Source: an uncultured Ruminiclostridium sp.
Lineage (GTDB): Bacteria > Bacillota > Clostridia > Oscillospirales > Ruminococcaceae
DNA length: 64,000 nucleotides
Assembly (NCBI GenBank): GCA_947623915.1
Contig: CANQIB010000012.1
Coordinates: 1-64,000, forward strand
Direction: 5' to 3'
Shown here: positions 19,001-29,356 of the stretch, piece by piece
Numbering within the stretch: the first letter of the stretch is position 1
Layout: each line of letters opens with the position of its first letter
Program-made: the position numbers and the translations under genes
Notes under the pieces: model-generated
The model's input: only the letters and a program-made list of their open reading frames with translations
What the model was told of the DNA's origin: nothing
Database searches by the model: none

Positions 19001-19179
19001 CCCGATTGAGTATCGTCGGACGCGGTGTCGTTGGCCGCGGTGTCGTTGGCTGCGGTATCTTCGGCCGCTTCGTCCGCGGACACGGCAACGGAAGTAAAGC
19101 TGACGGCAGACAGCGCGGCAGCGGCTGACAATAAACCGGCAAGTATTCTTTTCTTTACCGTAATCTGCTTTATCGTCAC
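16018..19179 (-). CDS. Large extracellular solute-binding protein (family 1-like C-terminal half, carbohydrate-binding-like N-terminal half)
   Basis: ORF opens at 19287; likely GTG start at 19179 preceded by gaaaggtgg and followed by a signal peptide; C-terminal half EIALFIGGDFPIQLAARGLLVDL..WDDLTTMLPTLQ. Confidence 0.8.
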   Translation of the reverse strand: MTIKQITVKKRILAGLLSAAAALSAVSFTSVAVSADEAAEDTAANDTAANDTASDDTQSGGSSVSGIVITGMEGKYSTYYNKYLEDGVGKPDKQVTIYATDYVSGTFDDQSFKASDTAPSDALEILPADGEGYQQLKSFIDESTELETDKYDTLKWKSDSLDLVYEFEVEETGLYNLEAIYYPISGTESSNTVIEMGLKLDGDYPFLVAKDISLDRYWKDESAIKKDSKDNDLRPGQVTYDCWVDYPIKDKEGLYNEPYFFYLEKGKHTLELDGVKTYGVFHSFTFKNYDELPDYSSIKPSDQDIENTPALTNTNAELGTNTIFLQAETPLYKSASTLYATYDRTTYMTSPSHPTKQRYNTIGQETWNKSTQAITYEFKVENDGYYRFNFKARQNSMRGFFSNRRIYIDGKVPCKELDDVQFIYSPDWYGLVPKDADGNDIYVYLTAGETHTITLEALPGSIGAVMQRLDDLILELNQYYRRILMITGPSPDEFNDYFVEKKIPDILPSFRRIVDSLRAEKDGIEKLTKAGSEAAALETMAIYLERCIEHPGDIPIMASSIKDSISSVSAWMRDYRGQPLEMDYIEIGTVHEEFSPVSGNFFSEFLFGFNSFIGSFFEDYTSMSDRSATSLNVWVSLARDQATVVKNLVDNDFNNTHDGVQASINLVQGSILEATLAGKGPEIALFIGGDFPIQLAARGLLVDLKQFKDYDQVVSSRFASDVMRIYEYYDGNNLGVYGLPVSQTFPMMFYRTDVLEELGFDEPPETWDDLTTMLPTLQRKYLDVGLILPQNISSNIFDAGNTFIMLLLQRDLDIYADDLYSTDYNNITTEDIKNLSLTNFMTNEAIEVFEQWTKYYTVFSFDQTYDAFSRFRTGEMPILIQNYTFYNQLAVAAPEIKGLWDFTLVPGTRREDGTVSHAANSVSAGAVIFNKVSNQSAAWDFVKWFTSDETQTDYGKQIEALMGPMGRFDTANLAALSQLPWSTEEYKKIDAQMSELREIPIIPSSYAVTRHINNAFRMVVNDADEPRYTLMSYNDQIKSEIVRKYQELAGANK

Positions 19180-19306
19180 AGTTAAATCCACCTTTCTGAA
19201 AAGTTTCTGTTTATGTAACCGGAGGTCCTTCCGACCCTCCGACTTGTTAAGGAAATTTATCTCTCCGACAGGCTGTGCCTGCCGCAAAGTATCTTAAACC
19301 GCGGGG

Positions 19307-20260
19307 TCAGTTGTAATCCGAGCCGTAAACGGATATGTGTCCGTCCTCAAGCTCGACTCTCACCTTATCTCCGCCCTTTATGCCGAGTGCCTCCAAATAC
19401 TCCTTGGGTATCTGGAGCCGTCCGGCTCTGTCGAGCACCACCAGCTCCTCGTGTTCTCCGCTCTGGCTCATCAGCCTTTCGTGCTCGGCTCTTTGCTGCT
19501 CGCTCATCTTCGCAAGCTCGTCGAATGACAGCAGCGGAGCTTTCTTGCGCAGCATTTCGGTGGAAGTCCTACCGTCGCGTATCGCCACAACACGGTCGAT
19601 GGATTTCGACAGGTTGGTGTCGTGGGTAACTATTATAATAGTAACTCCCGTCTGACGGTTCAGACTTTTGAAAACGTCCAGCACCATCGCGGCGGTCTTG
19701 GTGTCCACCGCGCCGGTAGGTTCGTCCGCAAGCAGCAGGCTGGGGTTGTTCGACAGCGCTATCGCTATCGCCACCCTTTGCTGTTCGCCTCCCGAAAGCT
19801 GTCCCAACAGGGAATTTTTCCTGTCAGCCAGCCCTACCATCTCCAAAAGCTCCAGCGCTCTTTCCCGCCTTTTCTTATGTCCGGAAAGCAGCAGCGGCAT
19901 TTCTACGTTTTGGACTGCCGTAAGATAAGGTATAAGGTTTCTGGCGTTGTTCTGCCATACGAAACCGACCGTTTCACGCTTATACTTTATCAGGTCTTTT
20001 TCGTCGAATTTCAAAAGATCCTTGCCGTCCACGAATAGACTTCCCGCCGACGGCTTATCCAACGCTCCGAGCATATTGAGCAGGGTGGATTTTCCGCTGC
20101 CGGAAGCTCCGACAATGCCCATAAGCTCTCCGCGCTCCACCTCCAGATCCAATCCCTGGAGCGCCATTACCTCCACATCGGAGGTCTTGTATATCTTTAC
20201 CAGATTGTCGCACCGCACCATAATGTTTTCGGGGGGTGCCAGCATAACTCTCTGCGGCAT
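19307..20260 (-). CDS. ABC ATPase (LolD/MacB type) with C-terminal SpoVT/AbrB-like domain
   Basis: Walker A GASGSGKST, signature LSGGEQQRVAIA; C-term LVVLDRAGRLQIPKEYLEALGIKGGDKVRVELEDGHISVYG. Confidence 0.9.
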   Translation of the reverse strand: MPQRVMLAPPENIMVRCDNLVKIYKTSDVEVMALQGLDLEVERGELMGIVGASGSGKSTLLNMLGALDKPSAGSLFVDGKDLLKFDEKDLIKYKRETVGFVWQNNARNLIPYLTAVQNVEMPLLLSGHKKRRERALELLEMVGLADRKNSLLGQLSGGEQQRVAIAIALSNNPSLLLADEPTGAVDTKTAAMVLDVFKSLNRQTGVTIIIVTHDTNLSKSIDRVVAIRDGRTSTEMLRKKAPLLSFDELAKMSEQQRAEHERLMSQSGEHEELVVLDRAGRLQIPKEYLEALGIKGGDKVRVELEDGHISVYGSDYN

Positions 20261-20970
20261 TATTCCTCCTTATCCGTGTCGTTATTTTCCCTGACGTCGG
20301 TTATCTCTCCGTCCTCCAGGGTGTAAATAACGTCGCACAATTCCATCATGGCCGTGTCGTGGGTGGTCATCACTATCGTAAGTCCGTCCTCGTGCGCAAG
20401 CTCGCGGAACAGGTTCACTACCGCCAAGCCCGTCGGCATATCCAACGCGGCGGTAGGCTCGTCGGCAAATATCAGCTTGGGACGGTTTGCTATCGCCCTG
20501 GCTATCGCCACCCTCTGCTGTTCGCCTCCCGAAAGCTCTCCGGGGCGGTGGTGCATACGCTTTTCCAGTCCTACCCGTATCAGACATTCCTTTGCGCGGT
20601 CAGCCCGCTCGGAACGGGGTGCGCCGAACAGCCGCATCGCAAACTCGACGTTCTCATAAGCCGTCATGGTGGGTATCAGCGCTACCGACTGAAAAACGAA
20701 GGACATCTCGTACCTGCGCAGCTTATCGGCCTGAGCGTCGGATAATCCCGTTATCTCCCTGCCGTCGAATATCACCTCTCCCGAAGTCGGACGGTCAAGC
20801 GCACCGAGAATATTTATAAGCGTCGTTTTGCCGGAGCCGCTGCGTCCCCGCAGCACTACCAGCTTATTCGGCAACACCTCAAGATTTATACGTTTAAGTG
20901 CGTGAACCTCGGTCTTATCGTTTATCTTAAAGCTCCGTGAAATGTCCACAGCTTTTAAAATAGGCTCCAT
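20260..20970 (-). CDS. ABC ATPase (LolD/MacB type)
   Basis: Start MEPILKAVDISRSF at 20970 with an upstream aaaggcag RBS; GRSGSGKTT, LSGGEQQRVAIARAI. Confidence 0.92.
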   Translation of the reverse strand: MEPILKAVDISRSFKINDKTEVHALKRINLEVLPNKLVVLRGRSGSGKTTLINILGALDRPTSGEVIFDGREITGLSDAQADKLRRYEMSFVFQSVALIPTMTAYENVEFAMRLFGAPRSERADRAKECLIRVGLEKRMHHRPGELSGGEQQRVAIARAIANRPKLIFADEPTAALDMPTGLAVVNLFRELAHEDGLTIVMTTHDTAMMELCDVIYTLEDGEITDVRENNDTDKEE

Positions 20971-21207
20971 ATAAGCTGCCTTTCCGCGGTAACCTACCGC
21001 AGTCTGCCTTATGAACCGCTTCGGACGCCGTGCGGCGGCAGATACCCGCAATTTCCGAATCGAACAAAGCAAAATCATACAAATATTTTTCGACTTTGTA
21101 ACATGATAATTATATCAAATTTTCATCTGACTGTCAAGGTGCATAAAAAATATTTCACTTTGCCCCGTCTTTTTTGGGTGTTGTTGACAAGCAAAATTGA
21201 GATTTGA

Positions 21208-21247
21208 CTTATTTCACAAATTCTGTGTTAAAATTTTGTGAAATAAG
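21208..21247. promoter_or_regulatory. Perfect 13-bp inverted repeat (candidate operator) upstream of the ABC/DUF5696 operon
   Basis: CTTATTTCACAAA-N14-TTTGTGAAATAAG in an AT-rich 0.5-kb intergenic region. Confidence 0.4.
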
Positions 21248-21494
21248 ACGATAATATTTTCCTTTTACACAATATCTTGAATTTTTTTAAGCAAAAAACC
21301 ACAAATCAAATGTAAACGTTTCCCATTTTACCGTTTTTGTATTTTTTTGATTTTGATAAAAATTTTTGTGCCGAAAAATTTTTGTAACATTTACACAAAT
21401 TTTTTCGTCAATTTTATTGCTTAAAATTACTTAAATTTTTAGCAAATTTCCCATATTTTCAGGAAAAATTGATAATATTTTACTTTATCACCTG

Positions 21495-23402
<1,908 letters not shown>

Positions 23403-23433
23403 ACCGCCCCTCCTTTCCCTGTTCGATAAAAAT

Positions 23434-23455
23434 TTCGGGGGACCGCAGTCCCCCG
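23434..23455. terminator. Hairpin between the lipoprotein gene and the ABC-F gene
   Basis: GGGGGACCGCAGTCCCCC. Confidence 0.5.
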
Positions 23456-23480
23456 ACATCAACTTCAACAAACGTCAGTC

Positions 23481-24662
23481 TTACTGATGTATTTTATCCG
23501 GCTTGTACGCGTCCAAAGCGGCATTGTTCAGCTGAACGTCGTAGTTCTTTGCTATCTCGTCCAGCACTCCCTCAAACTCCTCGTCTTTCATTATATGCAG
23601 TACGCTCGAACGGTTGGTTTCGTACCAGTCGTCGCGCTCAAGCAGCTTTTTGCGCATTACCGCATAGTAGACCGTTTCGTCCTTGTACAATCCGCCCTCG
23701 TCCTCGTCAAGCTCGAACGCCCACTTTATAAATTCCTCGCTTGGAGTGGTGCTGTCCTTGGAAAGCAAGGTTTCGTGGTCATGCTCCTCTTCCTCCTCCG
23801 GCGCGGCGGAATCTCCCACGGTCTCCTCGGCAGAGGATACTTCGGAGGACTCGGAAGTATCTTCGCTGTCCTTTTCCGCCTGCTCCTTTTGCTTGGCAAC
23901 ATAATCCTCATAATCGTGATATACCGTGTCGAAATCCTCTCCGTCCTTTAAGCGGTCAAGATAGCCGTTCGCGAGATCCTCCATCTTCTTCTTACCCTCG
24001 TCGGTCTCTATCTTGCTGCCGTCGCCCTCGGTCAAGGATACCTGTATTATCTGGAATCTTCCGTAGTTGTCCTCATAATAGGTCTTAATGTCGTTCTCGT
24101 CGGTAGGCGTCGTGCCGTTCTCGTCATAGTAGGAATCAAACAGCTTGTTGCTCATAAGGTCCACCAGCTGCATTTCCTGATAGGAAGCGCGGCTCACGCC
24201 GAGGTTTTCGTAATACTCGCCGTAGGTCTGTCCCATACCGTACCCGTAATAGGTCATCTCGGTATCCCACATATCGGCGGCCGACTCTCTGATAGTGGAG
24301 GTCTCCTCGTCGGTAAGCTCCAGCTTCAGCTCGTCAAAGCGTCTTTGTATCGCGATATGGCGCTTTATATAGCCCAAAGTGCGCTCCTCCACAAACTGTG
24401 AATACGGCTTTTCCTGCACGTTGTAGTTGAAATAACTGAAATTCTCTATATCCGACGCGGACTGCCCCAGCTCGGTGAGCTGCTCGTCTATCTCGGTGTT
24501 GGCTTCGGATATCGCCTGAAGTTCATACATCAGATACACGCCGGCGCGTATGTTCTCTCCGTCGATAGTCCCGACCGTGGATATATCCGCACAGCCCGTG
24601 GAGGAAAGCACTACCGCTCCCGCCAAGGTCAATGCGGCAAAGCATTTTGCAAACCTGTTCAT
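23481..24662 (-). CDS. Lipoprotein, SurA/PrsA-like foldase candidate
   Basis: Lipobox VVLSSTGC; SurA_N-like N-terminus and acidic low-complexity insert. Confidence 0.55.
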   Translation of the reverse strand: MNRFAKCFAALTLAGAVVLSSTGCADISTVGTIDGENIRAGVYLMYELQAISEANTEIDEQLTELGQSASDIENFSYFNYNVQEKPYSQFVEERTLGYIKRHIAIQRRFDELKLELTDEETSTIRESAADMWDTEMTYYGYGMGQTYGEYYENLGVSRASYQEMQLVDLMSNKLFDSYYDENGTTPTDENDIKTYYEDNYGRFQIIQVSLTEGDGSKIETDEGKKKMEDLANGYLDRLKDGEDFDTVYHDYEDYVAKQKEQAEKDSEDTSESSEVSSAEETVGDSAAPEEEEEHDHETLLSKDSTTPSEEFIKWAFELDEDEGGLYKDETVYYAVMRKKLLERDDWYETNRSSVLHIMKDEEFEGVLDEIAKNYDVQLNNAALDAYKPDKIHQ

Positions 24663-24688
24663 GTTAAAATCTCCTTGCTCTTAATAAT

Positions 24689-27076
24689 TCAGCGCAGTAC
24701 CACGCCTACGGCCTCCAGCGCTTTCAGCACCTTTGCCACCGACGCGTCCGCCTCTTCGTCGGTAAGCGTCGCGTCTTTTTTTCTGAAAGTCAGCGTGTAG
24801 GAAAGGCTCTTTTTGCCCTCCGGCACCTGCTCGCCCTTGTATATATCGAAAAGCCTTACGGCTTCAAGATGCTTGGCGTTCTTCTTTATCACCGAGATTA
24901 TCTCCCCGTTGGTCACGCCGTCGTCGCAGACAAGGCTGAGGTCGCGGGAGGATGCGGGAAACTTCGGCAAAGCGGAATATTTAACGTCCCCGCCCATGCT
25001 CTCATAGGCTTTATCTATAGCTATCACCGCGCAGTACACCTCAACGCCTACGTCAAACGCCGCTGCCGCCGAGGGGTGTATCTGTCCCACATAGCCCAGC
25101 TCGTTTTCGCCGACCGTGATACGCGCGCATCTTCCGGGGTGATATATCGGCTCGTCGCTGTCCGCGGTAAACTCCGCGTTTTCTATCCCCAGCTTTTCGA
25201 GCAGCTCTTCTATCGCGCCCTTAGCCGTGAAAAAGTCCTCGCCCGCGCCGTACAGTCCGAAGCACAGATAATCCTTTTCGTCCGGCAGTTCGTTTTCTCC
25301 GTTGGGGAAATACGCCCTCGCCGTTTCAAAAAACCTTGCCGCCATATTGCGGTTGTTGTAGTTTCTCTTTATTACCTCCATCATCGAGGTAAGCGGACTT
25401 GTCCTCATCACCGAGGTATCCTCGCCCAGGGGATTGCGTATCACCACGCTGCGGCGCTGCTCCTGCTTCATTCCCAAAAGCTCGTAATCCTTGGGTGAGA
25501 TAAAGCTGTAGGTCATTATCTCGTAAAATCCGAGGGAAAGCGCGATACTCGTCGCCTTATCCTCAAATTTCTGCCTTTCGGTGCGCTTGCCCTGACACGA
25601 CAGCTTAGGCACGGTGGAAGCAATGTTGTTATAACCGTATATCCTCGCGACTTCCTCCGCTATATCGCAGGGAAGGTGCATATCTATACGGGTGGGCGGC
25701 ACTATCAGCTCGTCGCCCTCTATCCCGAAGCCCAGCCGCTTTAATATGCCGCGCTGCTCCTCGTCGGATATATCCGAGCCCAACAGCTCGTTTACCTTTT
25801 TGTGATCCAGCTTTAAACGCTCCGGCTCATATTCTCCGCTCTTTACGTCGATAATGCCGTCCGTTATCTCGCCGCAGCCCAGTATATCTATAAGCTCCAA
25901 CGCGCGCTTTAAAGCCTTTTCGGCGTTTACGGGATTGAGTCCCTTTTCAAAGCGCGAGCTTGCCTCGGTACGCTCTCCCACTTTCTTTGCGGTACGGCGA
26001 ACGGAAACTCCGTCAAAGCACGCCGCCTCGAACACTACCGTAGTGGTGTCGTCCATTATACCGCTATGCTCGCCGCCCATAACTCCCGCTATCGCTATCG
26101 GCTTCTTGCCGTCGGCGATTATCAGCATCTCCTCGGACAGCTTTACCGGCTCCGCCATCTCGTCCAGCAGCTTGAGCGTTTCGCCCGCTTTCGCGTTCCT
26201 TACCGTAATGATGTTGTCCTCAACATACCGCAGGTCGAACGCGTGCATCGGGTGACCGTATTCCAACATGACAAAGTTGGTGATGTCAACAAGGTTATTT
26301 ATCGGGCGCACGCCGCTTGCGCGCAGCCGTCTTGCCATCCATCTGGGCGACGGACCTATCTTGACGTTTTTCACGAGCGCCGCCATATAGCGCGAACACA
26401 GCTTGGGGTTCTCCACTCTGACGGTAAGCTCGTCGTTTATGTTCCCGCCCGCGGTCTTGTATTCGGGCTCTTTCACATTCAGCGGCACGTCGAATACCGC
26501 GGCAGCCTCCTGTGCAAGTCCCAGCACCGACAGACAGTCGGGACGGTTGTTCGTTATCTCGAATTCTACTATCGTATCGTCGATCTCCAACGCTTTGCGT
26601 ATATCAGTGCCGACCGGCATTTTTTCTATGTCGGGGTCGTCGTTCAAAATAAGTATCCCGTCGTCCGCCACAGGATAGGAAAAATCACCGGGGGTAAGTC
26701 CCAGCTCCGCATAGGAACACATCATGCCGTTGCTTGCCACACCGCGCAGCTTGCCCTTGGTTATCTTTGTGCCGTCCGCGATAACGCTGTTATGCAGGCA
26801 GGCGGGCACTATCGCTCCCTCGAACAGGTTTTGCGCGGCGGTAACTATCTGCACCGGCTCGCCCTGTCCCGCGTCGAGCTGACATATCCACAGCTTTTCG
26901 CTGTCAGGGTGACGCTCAAGGCTTATCACCTTTGCCACCACAATATTTGACAGCGGCTCGCTCATATTGTGCCAGGTCTCCACCTTTGAGCCGCCCATGG
27001 TCATTTTATCCGCAAATTCTTTAGCGGGCATATCGGCTTTAACATAATCGTTAAGCCATTTCATTGACAGATCCAC
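24689..27076 (-). CDS. pheT: Phenylalanyl-tRNA synthetase beta subunit
   Basis: 795 aa; VVAKVISLERHPDSEKLWICQLD, EITNNRPDCLSVLGLAQE, FPASSRDLSLV. Confidence 0.97.
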   Translation of the reverse strand: MDLSMKWLNDYVKADMPAKEFADKMTMGGSKVETWHNMSEPLSNIVVAKVISLERHPDSEKLWICQLDAGQGEPVQIVTAAQNLFEGAIVPACLHNSVIADGTKITKGKLRGVASNGMMCSYAELGLTPGDFSYPVADDGILILNDDPDIEKMPVGTDIRKALEIDDTIVEFEITNNRPDCLSVLGLAQEAAAVFDVPLNVKEPEYKTAGGNINDELTVRVENPKLCSRYMAALVKNVKIGPSPRWMARRLRASGVRPINNLVDITNFVMLEYGHPMHAFDLRYVEDNIITVRNAKAGETLKLLDEMAEPVKLSEEMLIIADGKKPIAIAGVMGGEHSGIMDDTTTVVFEAACFDGVSVRRTAKKVGERTEASSRFEKGLNPVNAEKALKRALELIDILGCGEITDGIIDVKSGEYEPERLKLDHKKVNELLGSDISDEEQRGILKRLGFGIEGDELIVPPTRIDMHLPCDIAEEVARIYGYNNIASTVPKLSCQGKRTERQKFEDKATSIALSLGFYEIMTYSFISPKDYELLGMKQEQRRSVVIRNPLGEDTSVMRTSPLTSMMEVIKRNYNNRNMAARFFETARAYFPNGENELPDEKDYLCFGLYGAGEDFFTAKGAIEELLEKLGIENAEFTADSDEPIYHPGRCARITVGENELGYVGQIHPSAAAAFDVGVEVYCAVIAIDKAYESMGGDVKYSALPKFPASSRDLSLVCDDGVTNGEIISVIKKNAKHLEAVRLFDIYKGEQVPEGKKSLSYTLTFRKKDATLTDEEADASVAKVLKALEAVGVVLR

Positions 27077-27097
27077 TTTTATATTCTCCTGTTCTTT

Positions 27098-28120
27098 TTA
27101 TCTGAATTGACTTAAAAATCTTATATCGTTCTCATACAGCAGGCGCATATCGTCGATGTTGTATCTCATCATAACGATACGCTCCAAGCCGATACCGAAT
27201 GCAAAACCGCTGTATTCGTTCGGGTCGATGCCGCAGTTTATCAGCACCTGCGGGTGTACAAGACCGCTGCCCAGCATTTCTATCCAGCCCTCGCCCTTAC
27301 AGAGCGGGCAGCCCTCGCCGTGGCATTTGAAGCATTGCAGATCCACCTCGGCGGACGGCTCGGTATAGGGGAAGTGGTGCGGACGGAAACGCAGCTTGAT
27401 GTCCTCGCCGTACAACCTTTTCGCAAACATCTCCAACGTGCCTTTAAGGTCGCCGAAGGTTATCTTTTTATCTATCACCAATCCCTCGCATTGATGGAAT
27501 ATCGGGGAGTGGGTAGCGTCCACCGTGTCGGAGCGGTACACGCGTCCGGGGCTTATTATCGCGATAGGCGGCTTATGCGCCAGCATTTCGCGTATCTGCA
27601 CCGATGAGGTCTGCGTCCTGAGCAGTATCTTATCGGTGATGTAAAACGTGTCCTGCTCGTCGCGGGCGGGGTGACCCTCGTCGGTGTTGAGCATATCAAA
27701 CACATATTTGGTTTCCTCTACCTCAGGGCCGTCCACTACGGTATATCCCATTCCGCGGAATATCTCTTTCAGCTCGTCGAGGACTATATTGAGCGGGTGG
27801 CGCACTCCTATCGGACGAGTCCTGCCCGGAAGAGTAACGTCTACCTTTTCCGCTTTCAGCTTTGCGTCCAGCGCCGCGGAGTTGAGCTCGGAGTTTTTGG
27901 AATTTACCGCCTCCTCCAAATTTTTGCGGACGGTGTTCGCAAGCTGTCCCATCGCGGGGCGCTCCTCGGCGGACAGACTGCCCATGGACTTGAGTATCGC
28001 GGTAAGCTCGCCCTTTTTGCCGAGATATTTCACTCGCAGCGCGTCCAGCTCTTTAAGGCCGCCGCACGCGCCGATAGCCGCCAGCGCCTCTTTTTCTATG
28101 TTCTGTAACTGCTCTTTCAT
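27098..28120 (-). CDS. pheS: Phenylalanyl-tRNA synthetase alpha subunit
   Basis: 340 aa; HPLNIVLDELKEIFRGMGY, GRVYRSDTVDATHSPIFHQCEGLVID, GIGLERIVMMRYNIDD. Confidence 0.97.
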   Translation of the reverse strand: MKEQLQNIEKEALAAIGACGGLKELDALRVKYLGKKGELTAILKSMGSLSAEERPAMGQLANTVRKNLEEAVNSKNSELNSAALDAKLKAEKVDVTLPGRTRPIGVRHPLNIVLDELKEIFRGMGYTVVDGPEVEETKYVFDMLNTDEGHPARDEQDTFYITDKILLRTQTSSVQIREMLAHKPPIAIISPGRVYRSDTVDATHSPIFHQCEGLVIDKKITFGDLKGTLEMFAKRLYGEDIKLRFRPHHFPYTEPSAEVDLQCFKCHGEGCPLCKGEGWIEMLGSGLVHPQVLINCGIDPNEYSGFAFGIGLERIVMMRYNIDDMRLLYENDIRFLSQFR

Positions 28121-28233
28121 CTTTTTCTTCCTTATTATTTTGTTCGTTTTTCAGGATACCCGCCGTCAAGGGCGCAAAGCGTTTGCTTTGTACGGCTTCG
28201 GCTCTTTTCGGGCATAAACCTGCATACTAATTT

Positions 28234-28262
28234 ATTATAGCAGAATTGAAAGGCTTTTGCAA
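28234..28262 (-). promoter_or_regulatory. SigA-like promoter of pheST
   Basis: Minus strand TTGCAA-N17-TATAAT. Confidence 0.75.
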
Positions 28263-28323
28263 GTCCTAATTATAATTTTAAGCGATTTTTCATTTTTCTC
28301 TGCCTAATATGAGCAAACAGCGG

Positions 28324-28352
28324 TTGAAATTTTTAAGGATATATGGTATACT
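28324..28352 (+). promoter_or_regulatory. SigA-like promoter of the cheV-like gene
   Basis: TTGAAA-N17-TATACT. Confidence 0.75.
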
Positions 28353-28398
28353 TGAAATACATCTAACATACATCTATCCTCAAAAAGGAGGGACTGCC

Positions 28399-29307
28399 AT
28401 GACCGACAATGTAAACGGCGAGCTTCAGGGCGACGAGCTGCTCCAGCTCTTGGAATTTGAAGTGGGCGGAAATCATTACGGCATAAATATCGCTAAGGTG
28501 CTGGAGATAATGATGCGGCGCCGCCTAGCGCCTATCCCCAATTCCCCCGCCGAGATAGAGGGAGTGTTCATGCCCCGTGACAAGCTGATAACGATAGTGG
28601 ATCTTCACAAGGTACTGGGGCTTGAGGAGGACAAAAACGAGCGCGGACTTTTCATCATCTGCCGCTTTAACGATACCGACATCGGTTTTCACGTCGATAA
28701 GGTAGACGGTATACACTCCACCTCATGGAGCGAGATCGAGCACCCTCCGAAAATGGCGGTAAAAGCCGAGGATTCCATTTCCACGGGAATAGTAAAATCC
28801 GAGGGCAGGATAATAGTCATAATAGACTTTGAACGGATAATGATGGCGCTGAACGAAGGGACGGGTCTGGACATGACGGGAGCGGAAAGCGCGAAAGGTC
28901 ATGAACAGGAGCTGAGCGACAAGCATTTAGTGATAGCCGAGGATTCGGATTTTCTCAATCACATGATAGTAAACAGCCTCAGCGAAATAGGATTTAAAGA
29001 GGTGCGCGCTTTCTCCAACGGAAAAGAGGCGTGGGATTATATATCCTCACAGCGCGAGCTTGACGGGGATATATCCGACAGGATAGCCGCCGTGATAACC
29101 GATATAGAAATGCCGCAGATGGACGGTCTGCATCTTACCCGCCTGATAAAATCCGACGAAAAATTAAATAAAGTGCCGGTGTTCCTGTTTTCCTCGCTTT
29201 CAAACGAAAACACCGCCGCAAAAGCCGCCGAGGTCGGCGCGGACGGTCACTATTCAAAGCCGCAGATAGGCACGCTGATACAAAAGCTGGTAGATATACT
29301 TTCCTAA
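28399..29307 (+). CDS. cheV: CheV-like chemotaxis protein (CheW domain plus response-regulator receiver)
   Basis: RBS aaaaaggaggg upstream of MTDNVNGEL; CheW fold LLQLLEFEVGGNHYGINIAKVLEI; receiver DSDFLNHMIVNSLSEIGF..AVITDIEMPQMDGL..FLFSS. Confidence 0.9.
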   Translation: MTDNVNGELQGDELLQLLEFEVGGNHYGINIAKVLEIMMRRRLAPIPNSPAEIEGVFMPRDKLITIVDLHKVLGLEEDKNERGLFIICRFNDTDIGFHVDKVDGIHSTSWSEIEHPPKMAVKAEDSISTGIVKSEGRIIVIIDFERIMMALNEGTGLDMTGAESAKGHEQELSDKHLVIAEDSDFLNHMIVNSLSEIGFKEVRAFSNGKEAWDYISSQRELDGDISDRIAAVITDIEMPQMDGLHLTRLIKSDEKLNKVPVFLFSSLSNENTAAKAAEVGADGHYSKPQIGTLIQKLVDILS

Positions 29308-29318
29308 AGAAATATAAA

Positions 29319-29351
29319 GACCCCGTATCCGTTAAATCGGATACGGGGTTT
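29319..29351 (+). terminator. Rho-independent terminator
   Basis: accccgtatccg-ttaaat-cggatacggggtttgttt. Confidence 0.85.
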
Positions 29352-29356
29352 GTTTA

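Noticed and set aside
26066-26950. 294-aa plus-strand ORF
   Set aside because: Antisense shadow of pheT.
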